Assembly (NCBI GenBank): GCA_937906795.1
Contig: CALCUQ010000399.1
Span: 1-6,491 of the forward strand
Source of the DNA: an uncultured Bacteroidales bacterium
Lineage (GTDB): Bacteria > Bacteroidota > Bacteroidia > Bacteroidales > UBA932
Length of the DNA: 6,491 bases
Direction of reading: 5' to 3'
Under the pieces are notes generated by a model. The model did no database searches. It was not told the origin of the DNA and was given only the letters and a program-made list of their open reading frames with translations. The translations under genes and the position numbers were made by a program. This document shows, one piece after another, positions 1 to 6,490 of this stretch. Each line of letters opens with the position of its first letter. Position 1 is the first letter of the stretch.

Positions 1-1233
1 ATTGTGTTGGCCGGGTTGAGTTTATGCAGTTGCAGCAAGGAGATGGTTATGGAGGAGGTGCCTGGTGGGTCTGGCAGTGGAATGGATACAATCAGGATTT
101 CTCTTAAGTTTCTTGATGGTGCGTTTGATAGCACAAAAGCGGTGGTGCAACTGAATGAATCTCTTGTTGATAATGTGAATATGTATATTGTAAACAAGGA
201 GGGAGGGGTTGTCTCTCATAATTATATAAACTCCCAGCAACTTAAGAGCTATGGCTTTAATGACAATTTTGTGTTGTATACCAATCATGAATATAAGGTT
301 TATGTTGTACTCAATTGGGGGGAGGCACTTGTTGTGAACAGTGAGGAGCAGATACTTAATCTAAAATATACGCTTTCCAACATAAATGATATTGCAATGG
401 GAAGTGGTGGGGTTATTTTTACCGGTATGTGTGATTTTATGGAATTATATAATGGTATGACTTTAGAGATTCCTGTTAAAAGGATAGTTTCAAAGGTTTC
501 TTTGGTGTGTGATTTTTCGGGACTCAGCAGTGGGGTAGATTTGAAAGTGAAGAGTGTGAGTCTTAAAAATGTGCCTAAAGAGGTAGTGCTGTTTGGTAGT
601 AACGTTGCGAGTTCTGTTATAAATGGGGAGATGCGGAACAGTGATAAACTACTGGCGGGGCTATCTACAACAGGAATCTCTTTTTATACCTTGGAAAATA
701 TACAAGGAGATGTGTCGGGAGCAACATCAAACAAGCAGAAAGCAACTATGCTTGGGAGCAGAAGGAATACTGCAACTTATATAGAGGTTGTATGTGATTT
801 GCTTACAGACCTCAAGAGGGGAGATATAACTTATAGGTTTTATTTGGGTACAGCCCATAATAATGCAAATATCTTTAGAAATACCACTCAAGTTATAAAC
901 GTGGCATTTAAGGGGAATGCCTCTCTTAATGAAAATAGTGTAAGTGTAGACAACAGCAACTTAAAAGATAGAGTAACAGACCTATTGCTTGATGCATCAC
1001 TGATAAACTTTAAAGGCAGATGGGGTGATACTCATCAATGTAAGGCTACCATATATCCTTCAACGGCAGGAGATAAGAGGGTGACATGGAGTTGTTCCAG
1101 CCAGCATGTAGCAACAATAGACCAGGATGGAATAGTAACATTTCTTATGTCGGGAATATGTACAATTACAGCAACATCGGTTGATAAACCTTCCATATCT
1201 GCAAGTTGTATACTTAATGTGGATTTGCGTTAA
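1..1233 (+). CDS. Surface lipoprotein, FimB/Mfa2/DUF4906-like with C-terminal Big_2 domain (5' partial)
   Basis: Probable outer-membrane lipoprotein related to the fimbrillin-anchor/adhesin proteins of Bacteroidales. The frame is open from base 1 (ATT, GTG, TTG...), and the visible start is already hydrophobic (IVLAGLSLCSCSKE). This is the end of a type II signal peptide, so the true start lies upstream and the GTG at 4 is not a credible start. Numbering from that GTG, Cys10 is the likely lipidated residue (lipobox LCSC), followed by a Gly/Ser linker. Residues about 28-165 show the beta-strand pattern of FimB/Mfa2 proteins, including a VDNVNMYIVN strand near 55-64 and a conserved-looking VKRIVSKVSL segment (158-167). 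A YRFYLG...FRN motif (277-293), typical of DUF4906-like proteins, comes next. Residues about 325-409 form a Big_2 Ig-like domain, with VTWSC (360-364) and IDQDGIVT (372-379). The family is assigned by eye from motifs. A role in adhesion or pilus anchoring is inference. A terminator follows. Confidence 0.72.
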   Translation: MVLAGLSLCSCSKEMVMEEVPGGSGSGMDTIRISLKFLDGAFDSTKAVVQLNESLVDNVNMYIVNKEGGVVSHNYINSQQLKSYGFNDNFVLYTNHEYKVYVVLNWGEALVVNSEEQILNLKYTLSNINDIAMGSGGVIFTGMCDFMELYNGMTLEIPVKRIVSKVSLVCDFSGLSSGVDLKVKSVSLKNVPKEVVLFGSNVASSVINGEMRNSDKLLAGLSTTGISFYTLENIQGDVSGATSNKQKATMLGSRRNTATYIEVVCDLLTDLKRGDITYRFYLGTAHNNANIFRNTTQVINVAFKGNASLNENSVSVDNSNLKDRVTDLLLDASLINFKGRWGDTHQCKATIYPSTAGDKRVTWSCSSQHVATIDQDGIVTFLMSGICTITATSVDKPSISASCILNVDLR

Positions 1234-1269
1234 AGTACACGAATACCTCGCTATATATAATTTTCTTGG

Positions 1270-1339
1270 AAAGCCCTGGCACTTTTCTTTTAATATGTAA
1301 TGTATCTTTTATTGTAAGATAAGGTGTTAGGGCTTTTTT
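1270..1339 (+). terminator. Rho-independent terminator with nested inner hairpin
   Basis: The arms AAAGCCCTGGCAC (1270-1282) and GTGTTAGGGCTTT (1324-1336) pair over 13 positions, two of them G-U wobbles, and a T-tract runs 1334-1339. The 41-base loop contains a second hairpin, TATCTT (1303-1308) with AAGATA (1316-1321), which brings the outer arms together. It lies 36 bases after the lipoprotein stop codon and has no matching A-tract on the left, so it should work in the + direction only. It separates the lipoprotein gene from the transporter gene. Confidence 0.75.
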
Positions 1340-1341
1340 CC

Positions 1342-1349
1342 TATCTTTG
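1342..1349 (+). promoter_or_regulatory. Bacteroidota -7 element for the transporter gene
   Basis: TATCTTTG matches the Bacteroidota -7 consensus TAnnTTTG exactly. It lies 27 bases before the transporter ATG and two bases after the terminator T-tract. No TTTG or TTG is seen at the usual spacing of about 19-21 bases upstream, where terminator sequence lies instead, so the -33 element is weak or absent. Transcription should begin around 1353-1358, giving a leader of roughly 20 bases. Confidence 0.55.
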
Positions 1350-1376
1350 CGGCTCAAATGAAAAAATATAAATAAA

Positions 1377-2975
1377 ATGAGTACAGAAAAGAAGAAAAGG
1401 GAATTCCCAAATACCTATGTAATAATCTTTGCCATAGTGTTGATCAGTGCATTGGCTACCTGGTTTGTTGGCGGAGGTGAGTATGTAAAGGTTGAGGATG
1501 CTCCCGGAGTATCGCATATGGATTTTAGGGAGGTGGAATCCCAAGGGCAATGGTGGAGCGTAATGGAGGCCTTTTATAACGGTTTCACAAAGCAGGCAGG
1601 AATTATCTGTTTTATTCTTGTTATAGGAGCTGCCTTTTGGGTGGTAAACAAAAGCAGGGCAATAGATGCGGGAATATTCTCATTCCTAAATACAGTAACA
1701 AAACTGGAGAAAAACAAGGTACTTGCAAAAATAGGTGTGAACAATATTATAATTGTGCTTATTATGCTAATGTTCAGCTTATTTGGAGCTATTTTTGGGA
1801 TGAGCGAAGAGACTATAGCATTTACAATAATTCTGGTTCCGCTTGCAATATCAATGGGATATGATTCCATTGTAGGTGTTTGTATGGTCTATGTTGCTGC
1901 GCATGTGGGCTTTGCAGGAGCAATCCTTAATCCCTTTACTATTGGTATTGCCCAGGATATTGCGGGACTTCCAATGTTTTCAGGCATAGAATACAGATTT
2001 TTCTGCTGGATAGTACTTAATGTAATTACCATAACTTTTGTGCTTTTGTATGCAGGAAAAATTAAAAAGAATCCGCATAAATCAATAATGTATACAGCAG
2101 ATGCCCATTGGAGAGACCATATCCAGGAGCAAGGAGGAGCTGTAGAGTATTACAAAAACAGAGCTTCATGGATTTCCTTTGCTATTGCAGCAGTAATTGT
2201 AGTGGCATTCTCATTCATTTACTCAGCCGACACATATCTGTCAATTGGAGCATCAAAATACCATACCCCATATTTATTGCCTGTGGTAGCAGTAATATTT
2301 TGTGCAGTGAGTTTGCTTTCTTTAAAGAAATCTGTCCATTTCTATATTTTGTCCCTTCTTGGTTTTACAATAGTATACCTTATTATAGGAGTGTTGGGAT
2401 TTGGCTGGTATGTAGGGGAGATTTCTGCACTCTTCCTTACACTTGGAGTTTTGAGTGGTATTGCAATGGGTCTTAGCAGCAATAAAATTGTTAACGAACT
2501 GCTAGATGGAGCAAAAGATATCCTTAGTGCGGCATTGGTTGTGGGACTGGCTGCAGGAATTGTGCATATCCTGCAAGAGGGAAAAATAATTGATACAATC
2601 CTCCATTCAATGGCAAGTGGACTAAAGGAGGCAGGGGAAGTTGGATCTCTTGGTCTTATGTATGCAATACAGACCATTATAAATGTAGTTATTCCGTCGG
2701 CGAGTGCAAAAGCAGCCATAACTATGCCAATTATGGCTCCATTTGCAGATATAATAGGTGTGAGCAGACAGGCTACCGTAATGGCATTCCAGTTTGGAGA
2801 CGGATTTACTAATATGTTAACCCCTACGTCGGGAGTATTGATAGCAGTATTGGGAATTGCAAGGATTCCATACAGCAAATGGTTCAAGTGGATTTTGCCG
2901 TTTATCCTTATACTTATTGCAATAGGATTCCTGTTGCTGCTGCCTACTATATACTTAAATCTAAATGGTTTTTAA
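1377..2975 (+). CDS. YfcC/DcuC-family multi-pass membrane transporter
   Basis: Inner-membrane carrier of the DcuC/YfcC type (ion-transporter superfamily). The substrate cannot be read from sequence; relatives have been linked to C4-dicarboxylates or amino acids. At 532 residues it is full length, with about 12 hydrophobic segments, including roughly 14-33, 73-91, 122-141, 147-160, 163-182, 207-226, 264-282, 297-315, 321-343, 348-365, 383-399 and 503-524. Family-like motifs are FGMSEET (140-146) in the first half, and VIPSASAKAA (438-447), FQFGDGFTN (471-479) and TPTSGVLIAVLG (482-493) in the second. The two polar re-entrant-like motifs in corresponding halves suit an inverted-repeat carrier. 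A hydrophilic loop at about 228-262 is probably cytoplasmic. The ATG at 1377 follows an A-rich stretch and gives a lysine-rich cytoplasmic N-terminus. It has its own -7 element and a terminator upstream, so it is probably a single-gene unit. No convincing terminator follows it, so read-through into rpsL is possible. Confidence 0.82.
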   Translation: MSTEKKKREFPNTYVIIFAIVLISALATWFVGGGEYVKVEDAPGVSHMDFREVESQGQWWSVMEAFYNGFTKQAGIICFILVIGAAFWVVNKSRAIDAGIFSFLNTVTKLEKNKVLAKIGVNNIIIVLIMLMFSLFGAIFGMSEETIAFTIILVPLAISMGYDSIVGVCMVYVAAHVGFAGAILNPFTIGIAQDIAGLPMFSGIEYRFFCWIVLNVITITFVLLYAGKIKKNPHKSIMYTADAHWRDHIQEQGGAVEYYKNRASWISFAIAAVIVVAFSFIYSADTYLSIGASKYHTPYLLPVVAVIFCAVSLLSLKKSVHFYILSLLGFTIVYLIIGVLGFGWYVGEISALFLTLGVLSGIAMGLSSNKIVNELLDGAKDILSAALVVGLAAGIVHILQEGKIIDTILHSMASGLKEAGEVGSLGLMYAIQTIINVVIPSASAKAAITMPIMAPFADIIGVSRQATVMAFQFGDGFTNMLTPTSGVLIAVLGIARIPYSKWFKWILPFILILIAIGFLLLLPTIYLNLNGF

Positions 2976-2994
2976 CCAAAATTTGAGATAAATT

Positions 2995-3025
2995 TTTGTA
3001 CTTAGAGAATAAAATTCTATATTTG
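2995..3025 (+). promoter_or_regulatory. Main promoter of the rpsL-rpsG-fusA-rpsJ operon
   Basis: TTTG (2995-2998) is followed by exactly 19 bases and then TATATTTG (3018-3025). Both elements match the Bacteroidota housekeeping promoter consensus TTTG-N19-TAnnTTTG. Transcription would start a few bases downstream, around 3029-3033, leaving an untranslated leader of about 45-50 bases before rpsL. It lies 20 bases after the transporter stop codon. This fits a strong, constitutive or growth-rate-linked ribosomal promoter. Confidence 0.85.
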
Positions 3026-3029
3026 CAGC

Positions 3030-3045
3030 CCCGATTATGCTCGGG
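3030..3045 (+). promoter_or_regulatory. Small hairpin at the 5' end of the rpsL leader
   Basis: CCCGA (3030-3034) pairs with TCGGG (3041-3045) around a six-base loop. The predicted transcript start falls at or next to the 5' arm, so the mRNA would begin with this stem. It may protect the 5' end or act in initial-transcript control. It is too short to assign to a known ribosomal-protein leader family. Confidence 0.4.
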
Positions 3046-3077
3046 TATTTGTATAAAGTTAAGATTAACAACAAATT

Positions 3078-3461
3078 ATGCCAACAATTCAACAGTTAGT
3101 ACGCAACGGTCGCGAGGTGATTGTAGAGAAATCAAAATCACGCGCACTGGATGCTTGTCCTCAAAGACGTGGAGTTTGTGTACGTGTTTACACTACAACT
3201 CCTAAGAAACCTAACTCAGCTATGCGTAAAGTAGCTCGTGTAAGGTTGACAAATCAAAAAGAGGTGAATGCCTACATCCCAGGAGAAGGACACAACTTGC
3301 AAGAGCACTCAATTGTTCTTGTTAGAGGTGGCAGGGTAAAAGACCTTCCTGGAGTACGTTATCACATTCTTAGAGGAGCTTTGGATACAGCCGGTGTAGA
3401 CGGACGTAAACAATCACGTTCACTATACGGTACTAAGAGACCAAAAGCAGCTAAGAAGTAA
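3078..3461 (+). CDS. rpsL: 30S ribosomal protein S12
   Basis: S12 sits at the decoding centre of the 30S subunit, contacts h44 of 16S rRNA and helps check codon-anticodon pairing. The 127-residue length is normal for the family. Hallmarks are PTIQQLVRNGR at the N-terminus, CPQRRGVC (27-34), TTPKKPNSAMRKV (40-52), GEGHNLQEHS (69-78), RGGRVKDLPGVRYH (83-96) and a basic tail ending KRPKAAKK. Lys43 and Lys88 (same numbering as E. coli with Met) are both present; these are the classic sites where substitution gives streptomycin resistance, so this copy has the sensitive form. Asp89 is the residue methylthiolated by RimO in some bacteria. The ATG at 3078 follows A-rich sequence with no Shine-Dalgarno. 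It is first in the operon. Confidence 0.98.
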   Translation: MPTIQQLVRNGREVIVEKSKSRALDACPQRRGVCVRVYTTTPKKPNSAMRKVARVRLTNQKEVNAYIPGEGHNLQEHSIVLVRGGRVKDLPGVRYHILRGALDTAGVDGRKQSRSLYGTKRPKAAKK

Positions 3462-3491
3462 GTCATTAATTATTAAAAAATTTCTACAGAA

Positions 3492-3968
3492 ATGAGAAAA
3501 TCGAAGCCTAAAAAGAGGATTCTACTTCCTGATCCAAAATTCCATGACGTGATGGTTACACGTTTTGTGAACAATCTAATGTTGCAGGGGAAGAAGAGTA
3601 TCGCTTATGCTATTTTTTACGATTCAATCGATTTGATTGGCGAGAAGATGAAAGATTCTGACAAGGCTCCACTAGAAATTTGGAAGAAAGCTTTAGAGAA
3701 CATTACTCCACAAGTTGAGGTTAAAAGCCGCAGAGTGGGTGGTGCAAACTTCCAGGTTCCTACTGAGGTGCGTCCAGAGAGAAAAATTTCTATCTCAATG
3801 AAGAACATGGTTCTTTATGCTCGCAAGAGATCTGGCCGTTCAATGGCTGAAAAATTAGCTGCAGAGATACTAGCTGCATACAATAACGAAGGTGCTGCCT
3901 TCAAAAGAAAAGAGGATATGCACAAGATGGCTGAGGCCAACAAAGCATTTGCTCACTTCCGTTTTTAG
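3492..3968 (+). CDS. rpsG: 30S ribosomal protein S7
   Basis: S7 is a primary 16S rRNA binding protein that starts assembly of the 30S head and lies near the E site. The 158-residue length fits the family. Visible hallmarks are the basic N-terminus MRKSKPKKR, the helix region VTRFVNNLMLQGKKSIAYAIFYD (22-44), the beta-ribbon PQVEVKSRRVGGANFQVPTEV (73-93) that binds rRNA, and the C-terminal signature KRKEDMHKMAEANKAFAHFR (138-157). It starts 30 bases after rpsL. In E. coli, S7 represses its operon by binding the much longer rpsL-rpsG spacer. This spacer is short and A/T-rich with no obvious stem, so that form of control is not evident here. Confidence 0.98.
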   Translation: MRKSKPKKRILLPDPKFHDVMVTRFVNNLMLQGKKSIAYAIFYDSIDLIGEKMKDSDKAPLEIWKKALENITPQVEVKSRRVGGANFQVPTEVRPERKISISMKNMVLYARKRSGRSMAEKLAAEILAAYNNEGAAFKRKEDMHKMAEANKAFAHFRF

Positions 3969-3985
3969 TACCCAGATAGAACAAA

Positions 3986-6103
3986 ATGGCAAGAGATTTA
4001 AAGTATACTAGAAATATCGGTATCATGGCACATATTGATGCCGGTAAAACAACAACTTCCGAGAGGATTTTGTTCTACACTGGTAAAACTCACAAAATTG
4101 GTGAGGTACACGAAGGTGGTGCTACTATGGACTGGATGGTTCAAGAGCAAGAGAGAGGTATTACCATTACTTCTGCTGCTACAACAGCATTCTGGAAATA
4201 CAATGGTAATAACTACCAGATTAACTTGATTGATACCCCAGGCCACGTGGATTTTACCGTAGAGGTAGAGAGATCATTGCGCGTTCTTGATGGTACAGTT
4301 GCTACTTTCTGTGCTGTAGGTAGAGTTCAACCTCAATCAGAGACAGTATGGAGACAAGCAGACAAATATAGAGTTCCTAAAATTGCTTACGTTAACAAGA
4401 TGGACCGTGTAGGTGCAGACTTTTTAGCGGTAGTAAGTGAGATGAAAGAGAAACTTGGTGCCAATGCAATTCCAATTTGTTTACCAATTGGTGCAGAGGA
4501 TAAATTCCAAGGTATCGTTGACCTTATTGCAATGAAAGGTTACTTCTATGACCAAGAGAGTAAAGAATTAGTAAACTACGAGGTAAGAGATGTTCCAGAG
4601 AATATGCTTGCAGATTGTCAGGAGTGGAGAGGCAAATTAGTTGAGGCTGCTGCTGAGTATGATGAGGCTCTAATGGAGAAATTCTTTGATGATCCGGATT
4701 CTATCTCTGCCGACGAAATTATAGCTGCACTAAGAAAAGCTACAATTGATATGGCTATTGTTCCAATCTGTTGTGGTTCTTCATTCAAAAACAAAGGTGT
4801 TCAATTCCTTTTGGATGCAGTTATGAGATACCTTCCTTCTCCACTTGACAAGAAGAGTGTAGAGGGTACAAACCCAACAAACAACAATGTAGAGGTTAGA
4901 CCATCTAGCGTAAAAGAGCCATTCTGTGCACTAGTGTTCAAGATTGCTACAGACCCATTTGTTGGTAGACTTGCATTTATGAGAGCTTACTCAGGTAAGT
5001 TGGAGTCTGGCTCATACGTTTTGAATACACGTTCAGGTAAAAAAGAGCGTATTTCAAGATTGTTCCAAATGCACTCAAACAAACAAAACCCTATTGAGTT
5101 TGTAGAGGCAGGTGATATCTGTGCAGCAGTTGGATTCAAAGAGCTAAGAACAGGTGATACTATTTGTGTTGAGACTCATCCAATTGTTCTTGAGTCTATG
5201 ACATTCCCAGATCCGGTTATTGGTTTGGCAGTAGAGCCTAAGACTCAAAAAGACCTTGATAAATTAGGTATTGCTCTAGGCAAACTTGCAGAGGAGGACC
5301 CTACATTTACTGTTAAATCAGATCACGAGACTGGTCAGACAGTTATTAGCGGTATGGGTGAGCTTCACTTGGATATCATTGTTGACCGTCTAAGAAGAGA
5401 GTTTGGTGTAGAGATTAACCAAGGTGCACCTCAAGTTAACTACAAAGAGGCTATCCGTTCAACAGTACAACACAGAGAGGTATTTAAGAAACAATCTGGT
5501 GGTAAAGGTAAATTTGCCGATATTATTGTTGAGATTGGACCTGCAGACGAGGGTGTAGTTGGCCTACAATTTATCGATGAGGTAAAAGGTGGTAACGTTC
5601 CAAAAGAGTTTATCCCTGCAGTAGAGAAAGGTTTCAAATCAGCAATGGCAAATGGTGTCCTTGCAGGTTATGAGGTTACTTCTATGAAGGTTAAACTAAA
5701 AGATGGTAGCTTCCACCCAGTAGACTCAGATGCACTTTCATTTGAGATTGCTGCAAGACAAGCATTCCGTAAAGCACTTCCTAAAGCAACTCCAGTTATC
5801 ATGGAGCCTATCATGTCTCTAGAGGTTGTTACTCCAGAGGATTATATGGGAGACATCGTAGGTGACCTCAACCGTCGTCGTGGACAGATCACCAGCATGG
5901 ATGCTAAAGCAAATGCAAGAATTGTTAAAGCTAACGTTCCATTGGCAGAGCAATTTGGTTACGTAACTATCCTAAGAACTATTTCTTCTGGTAGAGCAAC
6001 AAGTACAATGACATTCTCTCACTATGCAGAGTTGCCAGCTTCGCTTGCTAAAGACGTAATTGAGAAATCTGGTCACAAGGGACTTGGTGATGACGAAGAG
6101 TAA
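3986..6103 (+). CDS. fusA: Elongation factor G (translocase GTPase)
   Basis: EF-G moves tRNAs and mRNA through the ribosome with GTP hydrolysis and works with RRF in ribosome recycling. The 705 residues cover all five domains: G domain about 1-285, II about 305-400, III about 405-480, IV about 485-605, V about 606-695. The GTPase motifs are intact: P-loop AHIDAGKTT (15-23), switch I RGITI (57-61), DTPGH with catalytic His87 (83-87), NKMD (137-140) and CCGSSFKNKG (262-271). Domain IV carries SGGKGKF (504-510) and the tip loop GSFHPVDSD (574-582), which reaches the decoding site. The intact GTPase centre and str-operon location mark it as the canonical EF-G, not the GTPase-deficient EF-G2 paralogue described in Bacteroides. 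It begins 17 bases after rpsG. No tuf gene follows. Confidence 0.98.
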   Translation: MARDLKYTRNIGIMAHIDAGKTTTSERILFYTGKTHKIGEVHEGGATMDWMVQEQERGITITSAATTAFWKYNGNNYQINLIDTPGHVDFTVEVERSLRVLDGTVATFCAVGRVQPQSETVWRQADKYRVPKIAYVNKMDRVGADFLAVVSEMKEKLGANAIPICLPIGAEDKFQGIVDLIAMKGYFYDQESKELVNYEVRDVPENMLADCQEWRGKLVEAAAEYDEALMEKFFDDPDSISADEIIAALRKATIDMAIVPICCGSSFKNKGVQFLLDAVMRYLPSPLDKKSVEGTNPTNNNVEVRPSSVKEPFCALVFKIATDPFVGRLAFMRAYSGKLESGSYVLNTRSGKKERISRLFQMHSNKQNPIEFVEAGDICAAVGFKELRTGDTICVETHPIVLESMTFPDPVIGLAVEPKTQKDLDKLGIALGKLAEEDPTFTVKSDHETGQTVISGMGELHLDIIVDRLRREFGVEINQGAPQVNYKEAIRSTVQHREVFKKQSGGKGKFADIIVEIGPADEGVVGLQFIDEVKGGNVPKEFIPAVEKGFKSAMANGVLAGYEVTSMKVKLKDGSFHPVDSDALSFEIAARQAFRKALPKATPVIMEPIMSLEVVTPEDYMGDIVGDLNRRRGQITSMDAKANARIVKANVPLAEQFGYVTILRTISSGRATSTMTFSHYAELPASLAKDVIEKSGHKGLGDDEE

Positions 6104-6135
6104 TTAGAATTATAAATTGGTTAACATAACATACA

Positions 6136-6441
6136 ATGAGCCAAAAGATAAGAATTAAACTAAAATCTTACGATCATGCATTGGTAGATAAATCTGCCGA
6201 CAAGATTGTAAAAACAGTAAAAGCTACTGGTGCTGTTGTTAGTGGTCCTATTCCACTTCCTACAGACAAAAAGATCTTTACTGTTAACCGCTCAACTTTC
6301 GTGAACAAGAAATCTCGCGAGCAGTTTGAGTTGAATTCTTTCCGCCGTCTATTGGATATCTACAGCTCTACTCCTAAAACTGTAGATGCTCTTATGAAAC
6401 TTGAGCTTCCTAGCGGTGTTGAGGTTGAGATCAAAGTTTGA
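6136..6441 (+). CDS. rpsJ: 30S ribosomal protein S10 (NusE)
   Basis: S10 is a 30S head protein and, as NusE, binds NusB and NusG in antitermination and transcription-translation coupling. The 101-residue length is normal. Hallmarks are IRIKLKSYDH (5-14), the SGPIPLPT loop edge (36-43), VNKKSREQFEL (56-66) in the ribosome-embedded loop, and the C-terminal TVDALMKLELPSGVEVEIKV (82-101). The TVNRSTF segment (49-55), in place of the TVLRSPH form usual in other phyla, agrees with Bacteroidota S10. It starts 32 bases after fusA with an A/T-rich spacer and no Shine-Dalgarno. In most bacteria it heads a separate S10 operon; here it is joined directly to the str genes. rplC is expected next, beyond the window. 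Confidence 0.97.
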   Translation: MSQKIRIKLKSYDHALVDKSADKIVKTVKATGAVVSGPIPLPTDKKIFTVNRSTFVNKKSREQFELNSFRRLLDIYSSTPKTVDALMKLELPSGVEVEIKV

Positions 6442-6448
6442 TGATGTA

Positions 6449-6490
6449 GCCTGCACGGCCCTCAGAGATCCCTTTGGGGGCCCGTCAGGC
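6449..6490 (+). other. Long GC-rich hairpin after rpsJ, function unknown
   Basis: Eight bases after the rpsJ stop codon the sequence becomes GC-rich and folds on itself almost completely. GCCTG (6449-6453) pairs with CAGGC (6486-6490); ACGG (6455-6458) with CCGT (6482-6485); CCC (6459-6461) with GGG (6478-6480); TCAGAG (6462-6467) with CTTTGG (6472-6477, two G-U pairs). This leaves a four-base loop (6468-6471) and single unpaired C's at 6454 and 6481: about 18 pairs in 42 bases. The window ends one base later, so a following T-tract cannot be checked. Candidates are an operon-internal regulatory RNA, an attenuator or terminator, or a dispersed repeat. It encodes nothing recognisable. Confidence 0.65.

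Noticed and set aside
4..6. GTG at position 4 as the start of the lipoprotein gene
   Set aside because: It would remove the charged n-region and most of the hydrophobic signal; the frame is open to the window edge, so the start is upstream.
2342..2887. 181-codon minus-strand open frame inside the transporter gene
   Set aside because: It is antisense to a clear membrane-protein gene, and its composition is what the complement of hydrophobic codons gives. No promoter or family motif was seen.
2966..2978. TGGTT-TTT-AACCA inverted repeat over the transporter stop codon as a terminator
   Set aside because: Five-pair, A/T-rich stem with a three-base loop and no T-tract after it; too weak to call. 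The adjacent AAAATTT/AAATTTT pairing (2978-2996) is A/T only and overlaps the rpsL promoter.
3046..3051. Second TATTTG near the rpsL start as an extra promoter
   Set aside because: It lacks the full TAnnTTTG spacing and has no -33 element at the right distance; the 2995-3025 promoter explains the operon.
2996..3205. Short + strand frame overlapping the rpsL leader and start
   Set aside because: It runs through the promoter and overlaps rpsL in another frame, has no family features, and its start would lie upstream of the predicted transcript start.
3462..3491. S7 feedback site in the rpsL-rpsG spacer
   Set aside because: Only 30 A/T-rich bases with no stable stem; it does not resemble the structured E. 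coli spacer.
3986..6103. fusA as the GTPase-deficient EF-G2 paralogue known in Bacteroides
   Set aside because: P-loop, switch I, DTPGH with the catalytic His and NKMD are all intact, and the gene sits in the str operon, as expected for canonical EF-G.
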